From Verrucomicrobiales bacterium (GTDB taxonomy: Bacteria; Verrucomicrobiota; Verrucomicrobiia; Verrucomicrobiales; Akkermansiaceae), in contig DPWT01000066.1 of the NCBI GenBank assembly GCA_003527555.1, positions 1 through 27,897 on the forward strand: 27,897 bases of DNA. Reading direction: 5' to 3'. Position numbers and translations under genes: made by a program. Below, in pieces: positions 7,166-15,255 of the stretch (its first letter is position 1; each line of letters opens with the position of its first letter). A model generated the notes under the pieces. That model saw only the letters and a program-made list of their open reading frames with translations. It ran no database searches and was not told the DNA's origin.

Positions 7166-8569
7166 TTAGAATTGAAAATAGATAAATTGCCCAAAAACCT
7201 GAGGAGGGAATAGGATGAGCATGGATACTAAATAGCAGTAGGTAGCTGCGCGCCATCCCCAGTGCACAACCTCAAGTCGACGCAGGGTATGTTTTTGCTC
7301 TAACCATATTTCGTAAATCATGAGAGGCGCACAGAAAAATGCTAGCATGCCAAGTCCATAGCGTGAAAGATACGTCATTTCCTGGTGTGTAAATATTAGT
7401 GTAAGTATATCCCAAGCCTGTGCCAAATTATCAGCACGAAAGAATAGCCATGTGAAGCAGACAACATGGAAAAACCAAACCGTGGCTAATACTCGACCCC
7501 AGAAACCAGGTAGCTTGACTGAATGTGGCAGGGCGCGATAAATACAGAGGATTAATCCATGAATACCTCCCCAGATTATAAACGTCCACCCTGCGCCGTG
7601 CCACAAGCCGCCAAGCAGCATGGTTAGCATCAGATTACGGTAAATTTTAATGGTGCTGCATTGATTGCCTCCCATGGGTATGTATAGATAGTCACGAAGC
7701 CATGATGACAGTGAGATGTGCCATCGCTGCCAAAAATCTGATGGATTCCTTGCCAGGTAGGGCATTCTAAAGTTGGTCATCAGATCAATATTTAGCCATT
7801 TAGAGACACCCCGGGCGATTGATGAGTAACCTGCAAAATCGCCATAAATCTGGAATGCAAAACAATAAACGCCAACCAAGGCATCAGTCCCGGTGATTTC
7901 GTGTTTCTGTGCACTGAAGATGCCGTCTGCAATAAAACCAAGGTTATCACCTACCACAACCTTGAGAAACAAACCGATCAGGATTAAATATAACCCTTCA
8001 GAGAAATTACCAGTATGCTTCGGTCTTGGATGTGTAATCTGTGGCAATAGGGAGGATGAGCGCTCTATAGGGCCTGCTACCAATTGAGGAAAATAAGCCA
8101 CATAAAGTGCAAAGTCTGGCAATGATCGTGTGGCCTTGGTTTTTCCGCGGTAGACATCAATCGTGTAAGACAATGTTTGAAAGGTATAAAAGGAAATACC
8201 CACTGGGAGGATGATGCTCAGAGTGGAGATGTTGGCATGGAACCCGAGCCATGTGAGCATGTCAGTAGTGCTCTCGACAAAAAACCCCCAGTACTTGAAT
8301 AGCCCTAATATCCCCAGCGATACAGTTGCTGATGTGAGCATCAGCCAGTAGTGCTTTTTCTTGTCGTTACTTCTCTCAATGCCGAGTGCCGTGAAGTAGT
8401 TTACCAGGGTGGTTGTGAAAATTAGTGGCAAAAACCGCCAGTCCCAACAACTGTAGAAATAGTAGCTAGCTAACAGTAGTAAAATGTTTTGGCCGCGATG
8501 CGGCAAAAGACGATAGACTCCCCAAACAAGAGCGAGGAAGAGCCAGAAAGCGTAGCTGTTAAAAAGCAC
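7166..8569 (-). CDS. MBOAT-family membrane O-acyltransferase (AlgI/DltB-like)
   Basis: A 467-residue polytopic protein with around ten hydrophobic segments. The MBOAT core is clear: FPQLVAGPIER (160-170), then RNPSDFWQRWHISLSSWLRDYLYIP (274-298) with His284, then LLGGLWHGAGWTFIIWGGIHG (318-338) with the catalytic His324 and a second conserved His337. These proteins pass acetyl or other acyl groups to extracellular polymers such as alginate, cellulose or teichoic acids, or to peptidoglycan. It is first in a two-gene operon with the SGNH-type gene. The start at 8569 begins MLFNSYAFWLF, the usual AlgI-type N-terminus. The acyl acceptor cannot be named from the context. Confidence 0.92.
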   Translation of the reverse strand: MLFNSYAFWLFLALVWGVYRLLPHRGQNILLLLASYYFYSCWDWRFLPLIFTTTLVNYFTALGIERSNDKKKHYWLMLTSATVSLGILGLFKYWGFFVESTTDMLTWLGFHANISTLSIILPVGISFYTFQTLSYTIDVYRGKTKATRSLPDFALYVAYFPQLVAGPIERSSSLLPQITHPRPKHTGNFSEGLYLILIGLFLKVVVGDNLGFIADGIFSAQKHEITGTDALVGVYCFAFQIYGDFAGYSSIARGVSKWLNIDLMTNFRMPYLARNPSDFWQRWHISLSSWLRDYLYIPMGGNQCSTIKIYRNLMLTMLLGGLWHGAGWTFIIWGGIHGLILCIYRALPHSVKLPGFWGRVLATVWFFHVVCFTWLFFRADNLAQAWDILTLIFTHQEMTYLSRYGLGMLAFFCAPLMIYEIWLEQKHTLRRLEVVHWGWRAATYCYLVSMLILFPPQVFGQFIYFQF

Positions 8570-8830
8570 ATGTCTTTTTAATTTCTAATATTAAAATGCC
8601 AAACCCCAAATAGCAAAAAATGCTAGATTGATTGTGGTATGCTGTGACATTCGATTTTGCCGTCGGCAAAGGTGAAGCTGTGGCAGCTGTTGTGCAGTGG
8701 TGATCGTTTAAATGCCAATGTAATATTAAACAACATTACTCGCAGGAGAAGTTTGTAATTTAGGAGATGAAATTCAATTTTAAGCCCTTGGCGGGGTTTT
8801 CAGAAAATAGTTAGGAAATAAAAGTATTTA

Positions 8831-8878
8831 ATTAAATTTAAATTTAATCTTGTCTTAATACGGATTAATCACTAATTT
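8831..8878 (+). promoter_or_regulatory. Candidate porin promoter with AT-rich UP-like element
   Basis: A perfect AT-only palindrome, ATTAAATTTAAATTTAAT (8831-8848), lies directly before TTGTCT (8850-8855). A 17-nt spacer then leads to TAATTT (8873-8878). The hexamers alone are mediocre, but the AT tract fits an UP element contacted by the RNA polymerase alpha subunit, as expected for a highly expressed envelope gene. The predicted start is near 8885. Confidence 0.4.
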
Positions 8879-8886
8879 CTTCAAAT

Positions 8887-8908
8887 CGAAAGATATTACT
8901 ATCTTTTG
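8887..8908 (+). other. Predicted 5'-terminal stem-loop in the porin leader
   Basis: AAAGATA-TTAC-TATCTTT is a perfect 7-bp hairpin, extended outward by a G.U and a C-G pair. If the promoter call is right, the hairpin sits at the very 5' end of the mRNA, about 90 nt before the ATG. A 5'-terminal stem-loop is known to stabilise ompA mRNA in E. coli. No T tract follows, so it is not a terminator. Confidence 0.4.
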
Positions 8909-8996
8909 AACGTGCGTTAGCCGCATTCAAAATGTCTTTTAATAGACGTAGTGACTGGCTAACAACCAAACCCAAAAACAAAAAACCAGACAAACA

Positions 8997-9734
8997 ATGA
9001 AAAAAACAATAATTGCTGGAGCCGCCGCCATCGCGCTTGCCGCTCCTGCTTATGCAGAAATCGAAGGTGACCTGAGCCTCAGCTACGACAGCCAACACAG
9101 CTTTCGTGGAATGAATGACCTCCTGTCACAAGCGTTAAACGGAGGGTCAGACGACGCTCTTACTACCCAGCTTAATGTCTCTTATGGTCTTAGTGACCAG
9201 TTGAGTTTTGTAGCAGGCACAAGTTTGACATCTATCAGTGATGGACAAGATAGCACCCACGATAGCTATCGTGGTGGTTTTCAGTACACGACTGAGTGCT
9301 TCACAATCGAGCTAGGATACCAGCACCATGATTTTGTTTCCTTATTCGAGACTGAAGAAATTTACCTTAACGTTGCTACTGAGTGTCCAATCACAGGTGG
9401 TAATCTTAATCTGTTTATTGCTCACGACGTTGATGAGCTGGACGGGACCTATGTTGAGCTCAGTCTAAACAAGACTGTTGAAGTGTTGGATTCAGTTGAG
9501 CTGGATGTAACCGTGGGAGTTTCTTATTCCTTCGACTACTGGGAAAACGTAATCAACACTGGTGATGACTTCAATCACGCCTACATCACAGTAGGTATGC
9601 CAATTAACGCTACTGAGGCCCTGACACTGACACCATATGTGTCATACAGCCAAGGCTTCGACGCTCTTGATTCCGCTACTGGCGATGAAGACGATGAGCT
9701 TACCGTTGGTTTGAAGGCTTCCGTTAATTTCTAA
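8997..9734 (+). CDS. Outer-membrane beta-barrel protein (porin-like)
   Basis: A 245-residue secreted barrel. The signal peptide is classic (MKKTIIAGAAAIALAAPAYA, cut before EIEGD). The mature protein is a series of alternating short strands such as LSLSYDSQHSFRG, LTTQLNVSYGLSDQLSF, CFTIELGYQHH and LTLTPYVSYSQGF. It ends in LTVGLKASVNF with the C-terminal Phe used by the BAM machinery. Loops are Asp/Glu-rich. There are two Cys (TTECFT and ATECPIT), far enough apart to bridge neighbouring strands. The 'YDSQ..FRG' N-terminus is one I associate with verrucomicrobial barrel proteins. Size suggests 8-12 strands. The transported substrate, if any, is unknown. It has its own promoter region and a strong terminator, so it is a single-gene unit. 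Confidence 0.82.
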   Translation: MKKTIIAGAAAIALAAPAYAEIEGDLSLSYDSQHSFRGMNDLLSQALNGGSDDALTTQLNVSYGLSDQLSFVAGTSLTSISDGQDSTHDSYRGGFQYTTECFTIELGYQHHDFVSLFETEEIYLNVATECPITGGNLNLFIAHDVDELDGTYVELSLNKTVEVLDSVELDVTVGVSYSFDYWENVINTGDDFNHAYITVGMPINATEALTLTPYVSYSQGFDALDSATGDEDDELTVGLKASVNF

Positions 9735-9762
9735 GGGAAGAGTTTCAAGAATATCTTACTTA

Positions 9763-9796
9763 CCCGGTTCGCTATGATAGCGAGCCGGGTTTTTTT
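9763..9796 (+). terminator. Rho-independent terminator of the porin gene
   Basis: A 12-bp stem (arm CCCGGTTCGCTA, one G.U pair) with loop TGA is followed by seven T. The T tract runs into the alr stop codon (9795-9797) from the opposite strand, so the convergent genes share this boundary. Confidence 0.92.
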
Positions 9797-10940
9797 ATGC
9801 ATTTATGTAAACTCTAGTTACTCTTGGTGTAATGCCTGAAAGAACCGCCCACGGAATGGTATTGGCTTTTTGAGCAACTTCACTGACTAGAATATTCTCA
9901 CCGAAAAGTTCAACTTCATCACCACTAACACAGTCGGGTAGATTGGAGACATCAACCATAATTTGGTCCATCGTAACTCGCCCCAATAATGAGCATTTCT
10001 GTTGCTTAATCCAAACCTTGGCATGCTGCGTGGAAATTTCACGTGGATAGCCGTCGCCGTATCCAATACCCACAGTGGCAACTCGAGTGTCTTTTTCGAG
10101 AACCGTATCCCGTCCGTAGGAAATACCGTGTCCTGCGGGTAAGTCACGAACTAAAGAAACTCGAGACTTAAGGCTCATGACTGGCTTTAAGATCGATTGA
10201 AATTGAGCCAATGGCGAAATGCCATAAAGCATTAGTCCTGGACGGCAAAGGTTTGTCGTTCTGCTTTGGTAATTCATTAATCCAGCACTGTTTGCTAGAT
10301 GGCGAAAACGAAACCGCTCAATTCCCAAGGATTCAATCAAACTGTCAAATATCTCAAATTGGGAGTGTGTGAATACCTCATCCTCGTCAGCAGAGGGTAG
10401 GTGAGAGCCTATTCCCTCCAGTTCGAGAAAGTCGAGTTTTTCTAGTGCATCGAAATTTTCGACTAATGACTCGGCAAGGAACCCACCTCGGCCCATGCCG
10501 GTATCGACCGCCAAATGTATGCGCAGTTTTGTATTAGGATTTATACCAATTCTTGCTGCGGCTATTCTGTTAAAGTCCTCAGCCTCCTCGAGGCTGGAGA
10601 CACAAGGAGTCCAGTCACGAGCGACAATTTCCTTGCGTTCAGATGGGCATGCAGGTCCCAGCAGATAAATACGCGTGTTGATGCCAGCATTAGCGAGTTG
10701 CCGTGCCTCGATTACACTTGCAACACCCATGAACGTGGGGGCTGAGTTGGAGTTTATCTTTTCAAGTTCCGCCGCCATCTCTACGATACCGTGGCCATAA
10801 CCACCTGCCTTAAGAACTGCCAACACGCATCCTTGATGCTGATTTATTACAGCCGTATAGTTGTGGCGCAGATTAGAAAGATTGATTTCTGCCCAAGTGC
10901 GTGGAGGCGATACGGGTAGCGTCGGTTGAGCGTCAGTCAC
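9795..10940 (-). CDS. alr: Alanine racemase
   Basis: PLP-dependent interconversion of L- and D-alanine for peptidoglycan. The PLP lysine is in VLAVLKAGGYGHG (Lys44), the catalytic tyrosine in GISYGRD (Tyr275), and the family strings RTWAEINLSNLRHNY, TVGIGYGDGYPR and GRVTMDQIMVD are present. I chose the GTG at 10940 (AGAAAG purines just upstream), giving 381 residues, close to the family norm. The frame is open upstream to an ATG at 11078, but that version adds a 46-residue hydrophobic extension alien to alanine racemases and overlaps the divergent gene at 11053. An intermediate ATG at 11018 has the same drawback. 'KAGGYGHG' replaces the usual 'KANAYGHG', a tolerable variation. Confidence 0.93.
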   Translation of the reverse strand: MTDAQPTLPVSPPRTWAEINLSNLRHNYTAVINQHQGCVLAVLKAGGYGHGIVEMAAELEKINSNSAPTFMGVASVIEARQLANAGINTRIYLLGPACPSERKEIVARDWTPCVSSLEEAEDFNRIAAARIGINPNTKLRIHLAVDTGMGRGGFLAESLVENFDALEKLDFLELEGIGSHLPSADEDEVFTHSQFEIFDSLIESLGIERFRFRHLANSAGLMNYQSRTTNLCRPGLMLYGISPLAQFQSILKPVMSLKSRVSLVRDLPAGHGISYGRDTVLEKDTRVATVGIGYGDGYPREISTQHAKVWIKQQKCSLLGRVTMDQIMVDVSNLPDCVSGDEVELFGENILVSEVAQKANTIPWAVLSGITPRVTRVYINA

Positions 10941-10997
10941 GATCTTTCTATAATCGTTTTTTTGTTTAAGCCCAACTCCAAAAAACAATACCCAAAT

Positions 10998-11027
10998 TAC
11001 ATACCACTGGGCTTGCATCACAGTCAA
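10998..11027 (-). promoter_or_regulatory. Candidate alr promoter
   Basis: On the minus strand TTGACT (11022-11027, 5 of 6 to consensus) and TATGTA (10998-11003) are separated by 18 nt. The start would be near 10991, leaving about 50 nt before the GTG. It overlaps the candidate promoter of the divergent gene. A second possibility is TATAGA lying six nt before the GTG. Confidence 0.33.
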
Positions 11028-11040
11028 TCGTGCGTTTAAT
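11013..11040 (+). promoter_or_regulatory. Candidate promoter of the hypothetical gene at 11053
   Basis: TTGCAT (11013-11018), a 16-nt spacer and TTTAAT (11035-11040). The predicted start is only about 6 nt before the ATG, so the mRNA would be almost leaderless. It overlaps the candidate alr promoter on the other strand, so the two genes may compete for polymerase. Confidence 0.33.
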
Positions 11041-11052
11041 GAGCACGCGACT

Positions 11053-11538
11053 ATGTTTAATACCAAAATACTGACCAAAGAGCAGATTGCTACAATTAAA
11101 TCGTGGGTAAATGAGGGAGCGCAGCTCGCTGATATACAGCGGAAGATGGAATCAGATCTCGGTCATGGACTGACTTATATGGATACTCGTTTTTTGGTCA
11201 TTGATCTTGATCTTGAGCTAAAGACTGACGAGCCCGATGAGAATCAATCACCCAAAGAAACCGTTCCAGCTGAAGTGGATCCAACCGAGCTTACTGAGGA
11301 TGATATTGAAGTGTTGCCGCATGATTCGGCCACTACAAACGTAAAAGTTACGGTGGATGAAATTGCGCGACCTGGAGTAATGGCGAGTGGCCGAGTGACT
11401 TTCTCTGATGGGCAGGCTGGCATGTGGTATGTAGATGAAATGGGTAGACTGGGGGTAGATCCAGAGAATGAGGGCTATAGCCCCTGCGAATCTGATATCT
11501 TGGCGTTCCAGAAGGAGCTGCAGCGTGTAGTCGGGTAG
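11053..11538 (+). CDS. Conserved-looking hypothetical protein
   Basis: A 161-residue soluble, acidic protein. The first ~55 residues look helical with a helix-turn-helix flavour (LTKEQIATIKSWVNEGAQLADIQ, then GLTYMDTRFLVIDLDLEL). An acidic linker (about 58-90) follows, then a small beta-rich C-terminal domain (VKVTVDEIARPGVMASGRVTFSDGQAGMWYVDEMGRLG) ending in a helix. I have the impression of a verrucomicrobial conserved hypothetical but cannot name a domain. No membrane segment or signal is seen. The N-terminal half might bind nucleic acid; this is only inference. A secreted thioredoxin-fold gene follows 48 nt downstream on the same strand. Confidence 0.7.
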   Translation: MFNTKILTKEQIATIKSWVNEGAQLADIQRKMESDLGHGLTYMDTRFLVIDLDLELKTDEPDENQSPKETVPAEVDPTELTEDDIEVLPHDSATTNVKVTVDEIARPGVMASGRVTFSDGQAGMWYVDEMGRLGVDPENEGYSPCESDILAFQKELQRVVG

Positions 11539-11586
11539 CTTGGGCTTGTAACTTGTTTTTCTGGTGGACATAATTACTCTAATCTC

Positions 11587-12702
11587 ATGAAGATATTCAA
11601 TTTGAGTTGTTACGTACTCGCATATGTCTTTTTTGTCGTTCCATTTGCCGGCGCAGCTACGGAGGCACAGGCTGCGGCGATCATCACTGAGTATGCAGAT
11701 GCGCAGAAGCTTTGGCTGGCAGAGATGAAACTGGCCCCTAACGCGGCTTCTCTTCAGATGATTAGGAAGAAGCAGCCTGATGCGGCGGCTTATGGCAAGC
11801 GCCTAAAGCGCCTCTTAAATCGGGATTTAGATAAGCAATGGACTCTTAAATATGGAGCCTGGTTATTAGAAAATGACACTAATCTCACAGCGAGTTCACA
11901 GCGCGCATTACTCAATGCGCTGGAAAAAAACCACATTAAGAGTCCTCAGCTTGGTAGCTTTGTCATGGCAATGGTATACTTACGTCAAAATAATGAGCCT
12001 ATGCGTGCTGGCAAAATTCCTCTGCGGTCACGAGGAATGCAATTGTTAGAAAAAATCAAAATAACGAATCCTGATCCAAAGGTTCAGGGCCAAGCTGCAC
12101 TCAGTCTCGCGCTGATGCTTTCATCTCTGGGCGAGGGTGGACAGGTGATGCGGCAGAGGCTAGCCAATTTGCGTGAAGCTGTAAAAAAGAGCGCCGACGT
12201 TAAAGTGGGTAACACAGTTGTCGCAGATATTGTCAAGGATCAGCTCTACATCATTACCCGCCTCTCCAATGGCAGGGAGGCTCCAAACCTAATCGGAGGT
12301 GACTCTGCGGGTAGGGTAGTAAATCTTAGGGATTATCGGGGTAAGGTAATTTTGCTCGTTTTTTGGTCGAGTTTTGACACCGATTTAGCTCGGATGGATA
12401 AGGCATTAAAAATCTTGCGTAGGATGAATCAAATAAATGCAGAAAAGCCATTTGCCATTCTTGGGGTTAATCGTGATTCACTTGAAAACCTGCGCGCGCT
12501 GGAAGCAGATCGTATCGTCACGTGGAGAAACATCTCAGATCCCGAGGGGAAAATTGCCAAAGCGTATCGTATTGGGAGTTGGCCACACTGCATTGTCTTA
12601 GATCAAGATGGGGTAATCCGCTACGGTGGTGCAATTGGTTCATTCGCCGATGCTGTAGTTACAGACATGCTGAGACCAAAGCCAGCCGTCAAAACTCCTT
12701 AG
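11587..12702 (+). CDS. Secreted TlpA/AhpC-TSA-like thioredoxin-fold protein lacking the CxxC motif
   Basis: A 371-residue exported protein with a signal peptide (residues 1-23, ending PFAGA-A). An all-helical region (about 25-230) is followed by a C-terminal thioredoxin-fold domain (about 231-365). The fold is clear: EAPNLIG...VVNLRDYRGKVILLVFWSS, ILGVNRDS, then IGSWPHCIVLDQDGVIRYGG with the cis-proline region (Pro333). Where TlpA/ResA proteins have WCxxC, this one has FWSSFDTDL, so both redox cysteines are replaced (Asp264, Leu267). A thiol-disulfide exchange role is therefore unlikely and a binding or scaffold role is more probable. One Cys (335) remains beside the cis-Pro. The stop overlaps that of the convergent TSUP gene by 4 nt. 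Confidence 0.82.
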   Translation: MKIFNLSCYVLAYVFFVVPFAGAATEAQAAAIITEYADAQKLWLAEMKLAPNAASLQMIRKKQPDAAAYGKRLKRLLNRDLDKQWTLKYGAWLLENDTNLTASSQRALLNALEKNHIKSPQLGSFVMAMVYLRQNNEPMRAGKIPLRSRGMQLLEKIKITNPDPKVQGQAALSLALMLSSLGEGGQVMRQRLANLREAVKKSADVKVGNTVVADIVKDQLYIITRLSNGREAPNLIGGDSAGRVVNLRDYRGKVILLVFWSSFDTDLARMDKALKILRRMNQINAEKPFAILGVNRDSLENLRALEADRIVTWRNISDPEGKIAKAYRIGSWPHCIVLDQDGVIRYGGAIGSFADAVVTDMLRPKPAVKTP

Positions 12703-13451
12703 AGTAATCTTGGGATTAGAAGTATCACAGCGACGATGATAATGATCCCAAGGATTTTTTGCATCATTTGCGGTTTAAGGCTCGTCGCGCCGATGAAGCC
12801 GCCGGCCATACCTCCGAGAAATACAGCCACAATTAGAGTGAGGTAGTTGAGGATTTCTACATCATGATGTTGTAATCGGGAAATCATCCCCGTGAGCGAA
12901 TTTAGCCAAATGAAAATAGCACCGCTGGAAGCGGCTTGTTTTTCATTACCAAGACCAAGAATAATAATTAGAGGGACAAGATAAATCCCGCCTCCAATAC
13001 CAACAACTCCAGCTATAAAGCCAAGAGCAGTGCCGGCGATCATACTCACTATCAGCTTTTTTGTGCCTGTTATATTCCATCTCACTTTAACTGAACGCAG
13101 GAAAAAGATGCGAAAAACAACCAACAGTAGTGATGCTAGAAGTATTGCGTAGAACCACCGCTTAGGTAACTGAAGAGATCCTCCAAGATAGGCCATGGGT
13201 AGTGAAGTGACTAGGAATGGCGTGATCAACCTCCATGATGCATGATGATGGCGAATAAATTGATAACTGGCAGCAGAAGTGACCACCAGATTTAGACTAA
13301 GAGAAATCAAAGGTATGCTTAGTGGAGGTAGTCCTAACGCAGCCATTATGGCTGTGTAGCACGAACCACCCCCAAGGCCAACTGAGGCACTTATATAAGA
13401 AATACCGAGAAAAACAGTGGCAAGCAGGATCAGAGTGGAAATGTCCAGCAT
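12699..13451 (-). CDS. TSUP-family permease (TauE/SafE-like)
   Basis: A 250-residue integral membrane protein with seven or eight hydrophobic segments. The two internally repeated halves each carry the family's glycine-rich signature: SVGLGGGSCYTAIMAALGLPP near the N-terminus and GVVGIGGGIYLVPLIIILG in the middle. TSUP proteins move sulfite, sulfoacetate or other small organic anions across the inner membrane. No sulfur-metabolism genes lie nearby, so the substrate is open. The start MLDISTLILLATVF fits a membrane insertion signal. The gene ends tail-to-tail with the preceding gene, the two stop codons overlapping within TTAG. Confidence 0.88.
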   Translation of the reverse strand: MLDISTLILLATVFLGISYISASVGLGGGSCYTAIMAALGLPPLSIPLISLSLNLVVTSAASYQFIRHHHASWRLITPFLVTSLPMAYLGGSLQLPKRWFYAILLASLLLVVFRIFFLRSVKVRWNITGTKKLIVSMIAGTALGFIAGVVGIGGGIYLVPLIIILGLGNEKQAASSGAIFIWLNSLTGMISRLQHHDVEILNYLTLIVAVFLGGMAGGFIGATSLKPQMMQKILGIIIIVAVILLIPRLL

Positions 13452-13564
13452 GGTATCTTGAGAAAACGTATTTGCGCGAATGTGTCAAGTGATGAGCTAG
13501 TGAATTATCGTTGATAAGTATACATTGTCTGATGTTCGATTATGTAGGATGAATCATCAAGATG

Positions 13565-13611
13565 CTTGTATGCCTCATTGTGGTAGATTTAATTATATTT
13601 TACCATACAAG
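13565..13611. repeat. Inverted repeat between the TSUP and zwf genes
   Basis: CTTGTATG (13565-13572) and CATACAAG (13604-13611) are perfect 8-bp inverted copies 31 nt apart. Inside them TGGTA/TACCA offers an alternative pairing. It lies just upstream of the zwf promoter candidate in a divergent intergenic region, so an operator is possible. An 8-bp pair at this distance can also occur by chance. Confidence 0.3.
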
Positions 13612-13635
13612 TCATATGAATGTCAGCTGTTTCGC

Positions 13636-13663
13636 TTGATGCATAAATCTTAGAGATTATGAT
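13636..13663 (+). promoter_or_regulatory. Candidate zwf promoter
   Basis: TTGATG (13636-13641), a 16-nt spacer and TATGAT (13658-13663, 5 of 6 to consensus). The predicted start near 13670 leaves about 42 nt before the chosen ATG at 13712. No Shine-Dalgarno is visible. Confidence 0.42.
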
Positions 13664-13711
13664 CTGGTAGCAACACGATGTTTCAAAGATCATGTGCTTC
13701 TGCCAATTATT

Positions 13712-15244
13712 ATGAATAATCCATTTCGTAAGGACCTCGTTTCCCGCAGTCAGCCTGAGGCATGTACAGTTGTCATCTTTGGTGCTACCGGAGATTTGAC
13801 TCATCGTAAGCTCATTCCAGCGTTGTATAACCTTCAGCTCGAGGGTGCGCTGCCTGCTGGGGTTAAGATCGTAGGATTTGCCCGCCGAGAAAAAACCGAT
13901 CAGCAATTCCGTAACGGGTTAGAGGAAATTAATCGTAAAGTCTCACGCAGTGGACACGACGACGAAGTTTGGGCCGATTTTGCCCAGAAGATTCATTATC
14001 ACCAAAGCGAATTTCAAGATGCAGATGGCTATAAGAGGCTAGCTGAAAGTCTGGAGGAGATTGATCAGGAGCGTGGAGGTAAAGGAAACCGCTTGTTTTA
14101 CATTGCTAGTGCACCTTCGTTTTTTGATGATGTGTTAGAGTCGCTTAAGGATGCAGGGTTAAATAGTTGCCGAGCTGGTTGTTGGTCGAGAGTCATTGTT
14201 GAAAAACCCTTCGGGATTGATTTACCGTCTGCGCAACACCTCAACGAGGTAGTTAACAAGACGTTTCAAGAGAAAGATACCTACCGAATTGACCATTACC
14301 TAGGGAAGGAAACGGCGCAGAACATCATGGTATTACGTTTTGCAAATGCCATTTTTGAACCTCTCTGGAATAACAATTATATTGATCATATTCAGATCAC
14401 CTGTGCCGAAAATTTGGGTATGGAAGGTGGACGAGGAGGTTATTATGACAAAGCGGGTGCTCTGCGTGATATGGTGCAAAATCACCTCTTGCAGCTATTG
14501 AGTTTAGTGGCGATGGAGCCACCTACAGACTTGACTGCCGATGGCGTGCGTGATGAGAAAGTTAAAGTGCTACGTTCATTGCGTCAGTGGGACACTCCTG
14601 AGTTGGTTGCCGAAAATGTTGTCCGCGCTCAATACACCGAAGGTCACGTTGATGGAGAAAAGTGTGTTGGCTATTGCCAGGAAGATCGAGTTGATCCTGA
14701 TTCTAAGACGGAAGCTTATGTTGCTCTTCGTATCATGATTGATACCTGGCGCTGGAGTGGTGTTCCTTTTTTTGTGCGTATGGGTAAGCAACTACCGAAA
14801 AAAGCGACTGAGATCTCGGTTCATTTTAAGGAGCCACCCACGGTGCTTTTTAATGCTCTTTCTGGGGGAGTGCCTGGTGGTAATGTGTTGGTAATCCGTA
14901 TCCAGCCAGATGAAGGAATATCTTTGCGTATGGTTTCCAAAATTCCAGGGGCGAGATTACGCCTTGAGCCAGTGAAAATGGATTTCCATTACTCTACGAG
15001 TTTTGGAAAGGGTAGTCCAGAAGCCTACGAACGATTGTTATTAGATTCGATGGCGGGAGATGCGACTCTTTTTGCGCGCCGAGATGAAGTTGAGGAAGCG
15101 TGGAAGTTCATTGATCACATCGAGAGTGCTTGGCACGAATCTTCGAATCCGCCTCCGGTAGCAGATTATGTTGCTGGAACATGGGGGCCCAAAGAAGCTG
15201 ATGATTTACTTGCTGAGGGTGGGCGTAAGTGGAGAAGGCTCTAA
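13712..15244 (+). CDS. zwf: Glucose-6-phosphate 1-dehydrogenase
   Basis: Oxidises glucose-6-phosphate to 6-phosphogluconolactone with NADP+, the entry to the oxidative pentose phosphate pathway. The 510-residue protein has the nucleotide motif VIFGATGDLTHRKL (21-34), EKPFG (164-168), the substrate-binding signature RIDHYLGKE (192-200) and DMVQNHLLQLLSLVAMEPP with the catalytic-base His. The frame extends to a GTG at 13694, adding six residues. I prefer the ATG at 13712, which gives the usual short N-terminus before the Rossmann fold. The gene for the G6PDH assembly protein OpcA follows 11 nt downstream, so the pair is an operon. Confidence 0.96.
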   Translation: MNNPFRKDLVSRSQPEACTVVIFGATGDLTHRKLIPALYNLQLEGALPAGVKIVGFARREKTDQQFRNGLEEINRKVSRSGHDDEVWADFAQKIHYHQSEFQDADGYKRLAESLEEIDQERGGKGNRLFYIASAPSFFDDVLESLKDAGLNSCRAGCWSRVIVEKPFGIDLPSAQHLNEVVNKTFQEKDTYRIDHYLGKETAQNIMVLRFANAIFEPLWNNNYIDHIQITCAENLGMEGGRGGYYDKAGALRDMVQNHLLQLLSLVAMEPPTDLTADGVRDEKVKVLRSLRQWDTPELVAENVVRAQYTEGHVDGEKCVGYCQEDRVDPDSKTEAYVALRIMIDTWRWSGVPFFVRMGKQLPKKATEISVHFKEPPTVLFNALSGGVPGGNVLVIRIQPDEGISLRMVSKIPGARLRLEPVKMDFHYSTSFGKGSPEAYERLLLDSMAGDATLFARRDEVEEAWKFIDHIESAWHESSNPPPVADYVAGTWGPKEADDLLAEGGRKWRRL

Positions 15245-15255
15245 ATAATGACTAG

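Larger units (their letters stand above)
8570..8996. other. 427-bp gene-free regulatory region
   Basis: No open frame of note on either strand. It separates the divergent MBOAT and porin genes. It holds a 15-bp perfect palindrome with arms TTTGCC/GGCAAA (8656-8670), an AT-only 18-bp palindrome (8831-8848), a promoter candidate and a leader hairpin, the last two described separately. The final 40 nt before the porin ATG are almost free of T and G (CAAACCCAAAAACAAAAAAC), with no Shine-Dalgarno. Confidence 0.6.

Noticed and set aside
8656..8670. TTTGCCGTCGGCAAA palindrome as a terminator or operator
   Set aside because: No T tract on either strand and no promoter close by; kept only as a note in the description of the intergenic region.
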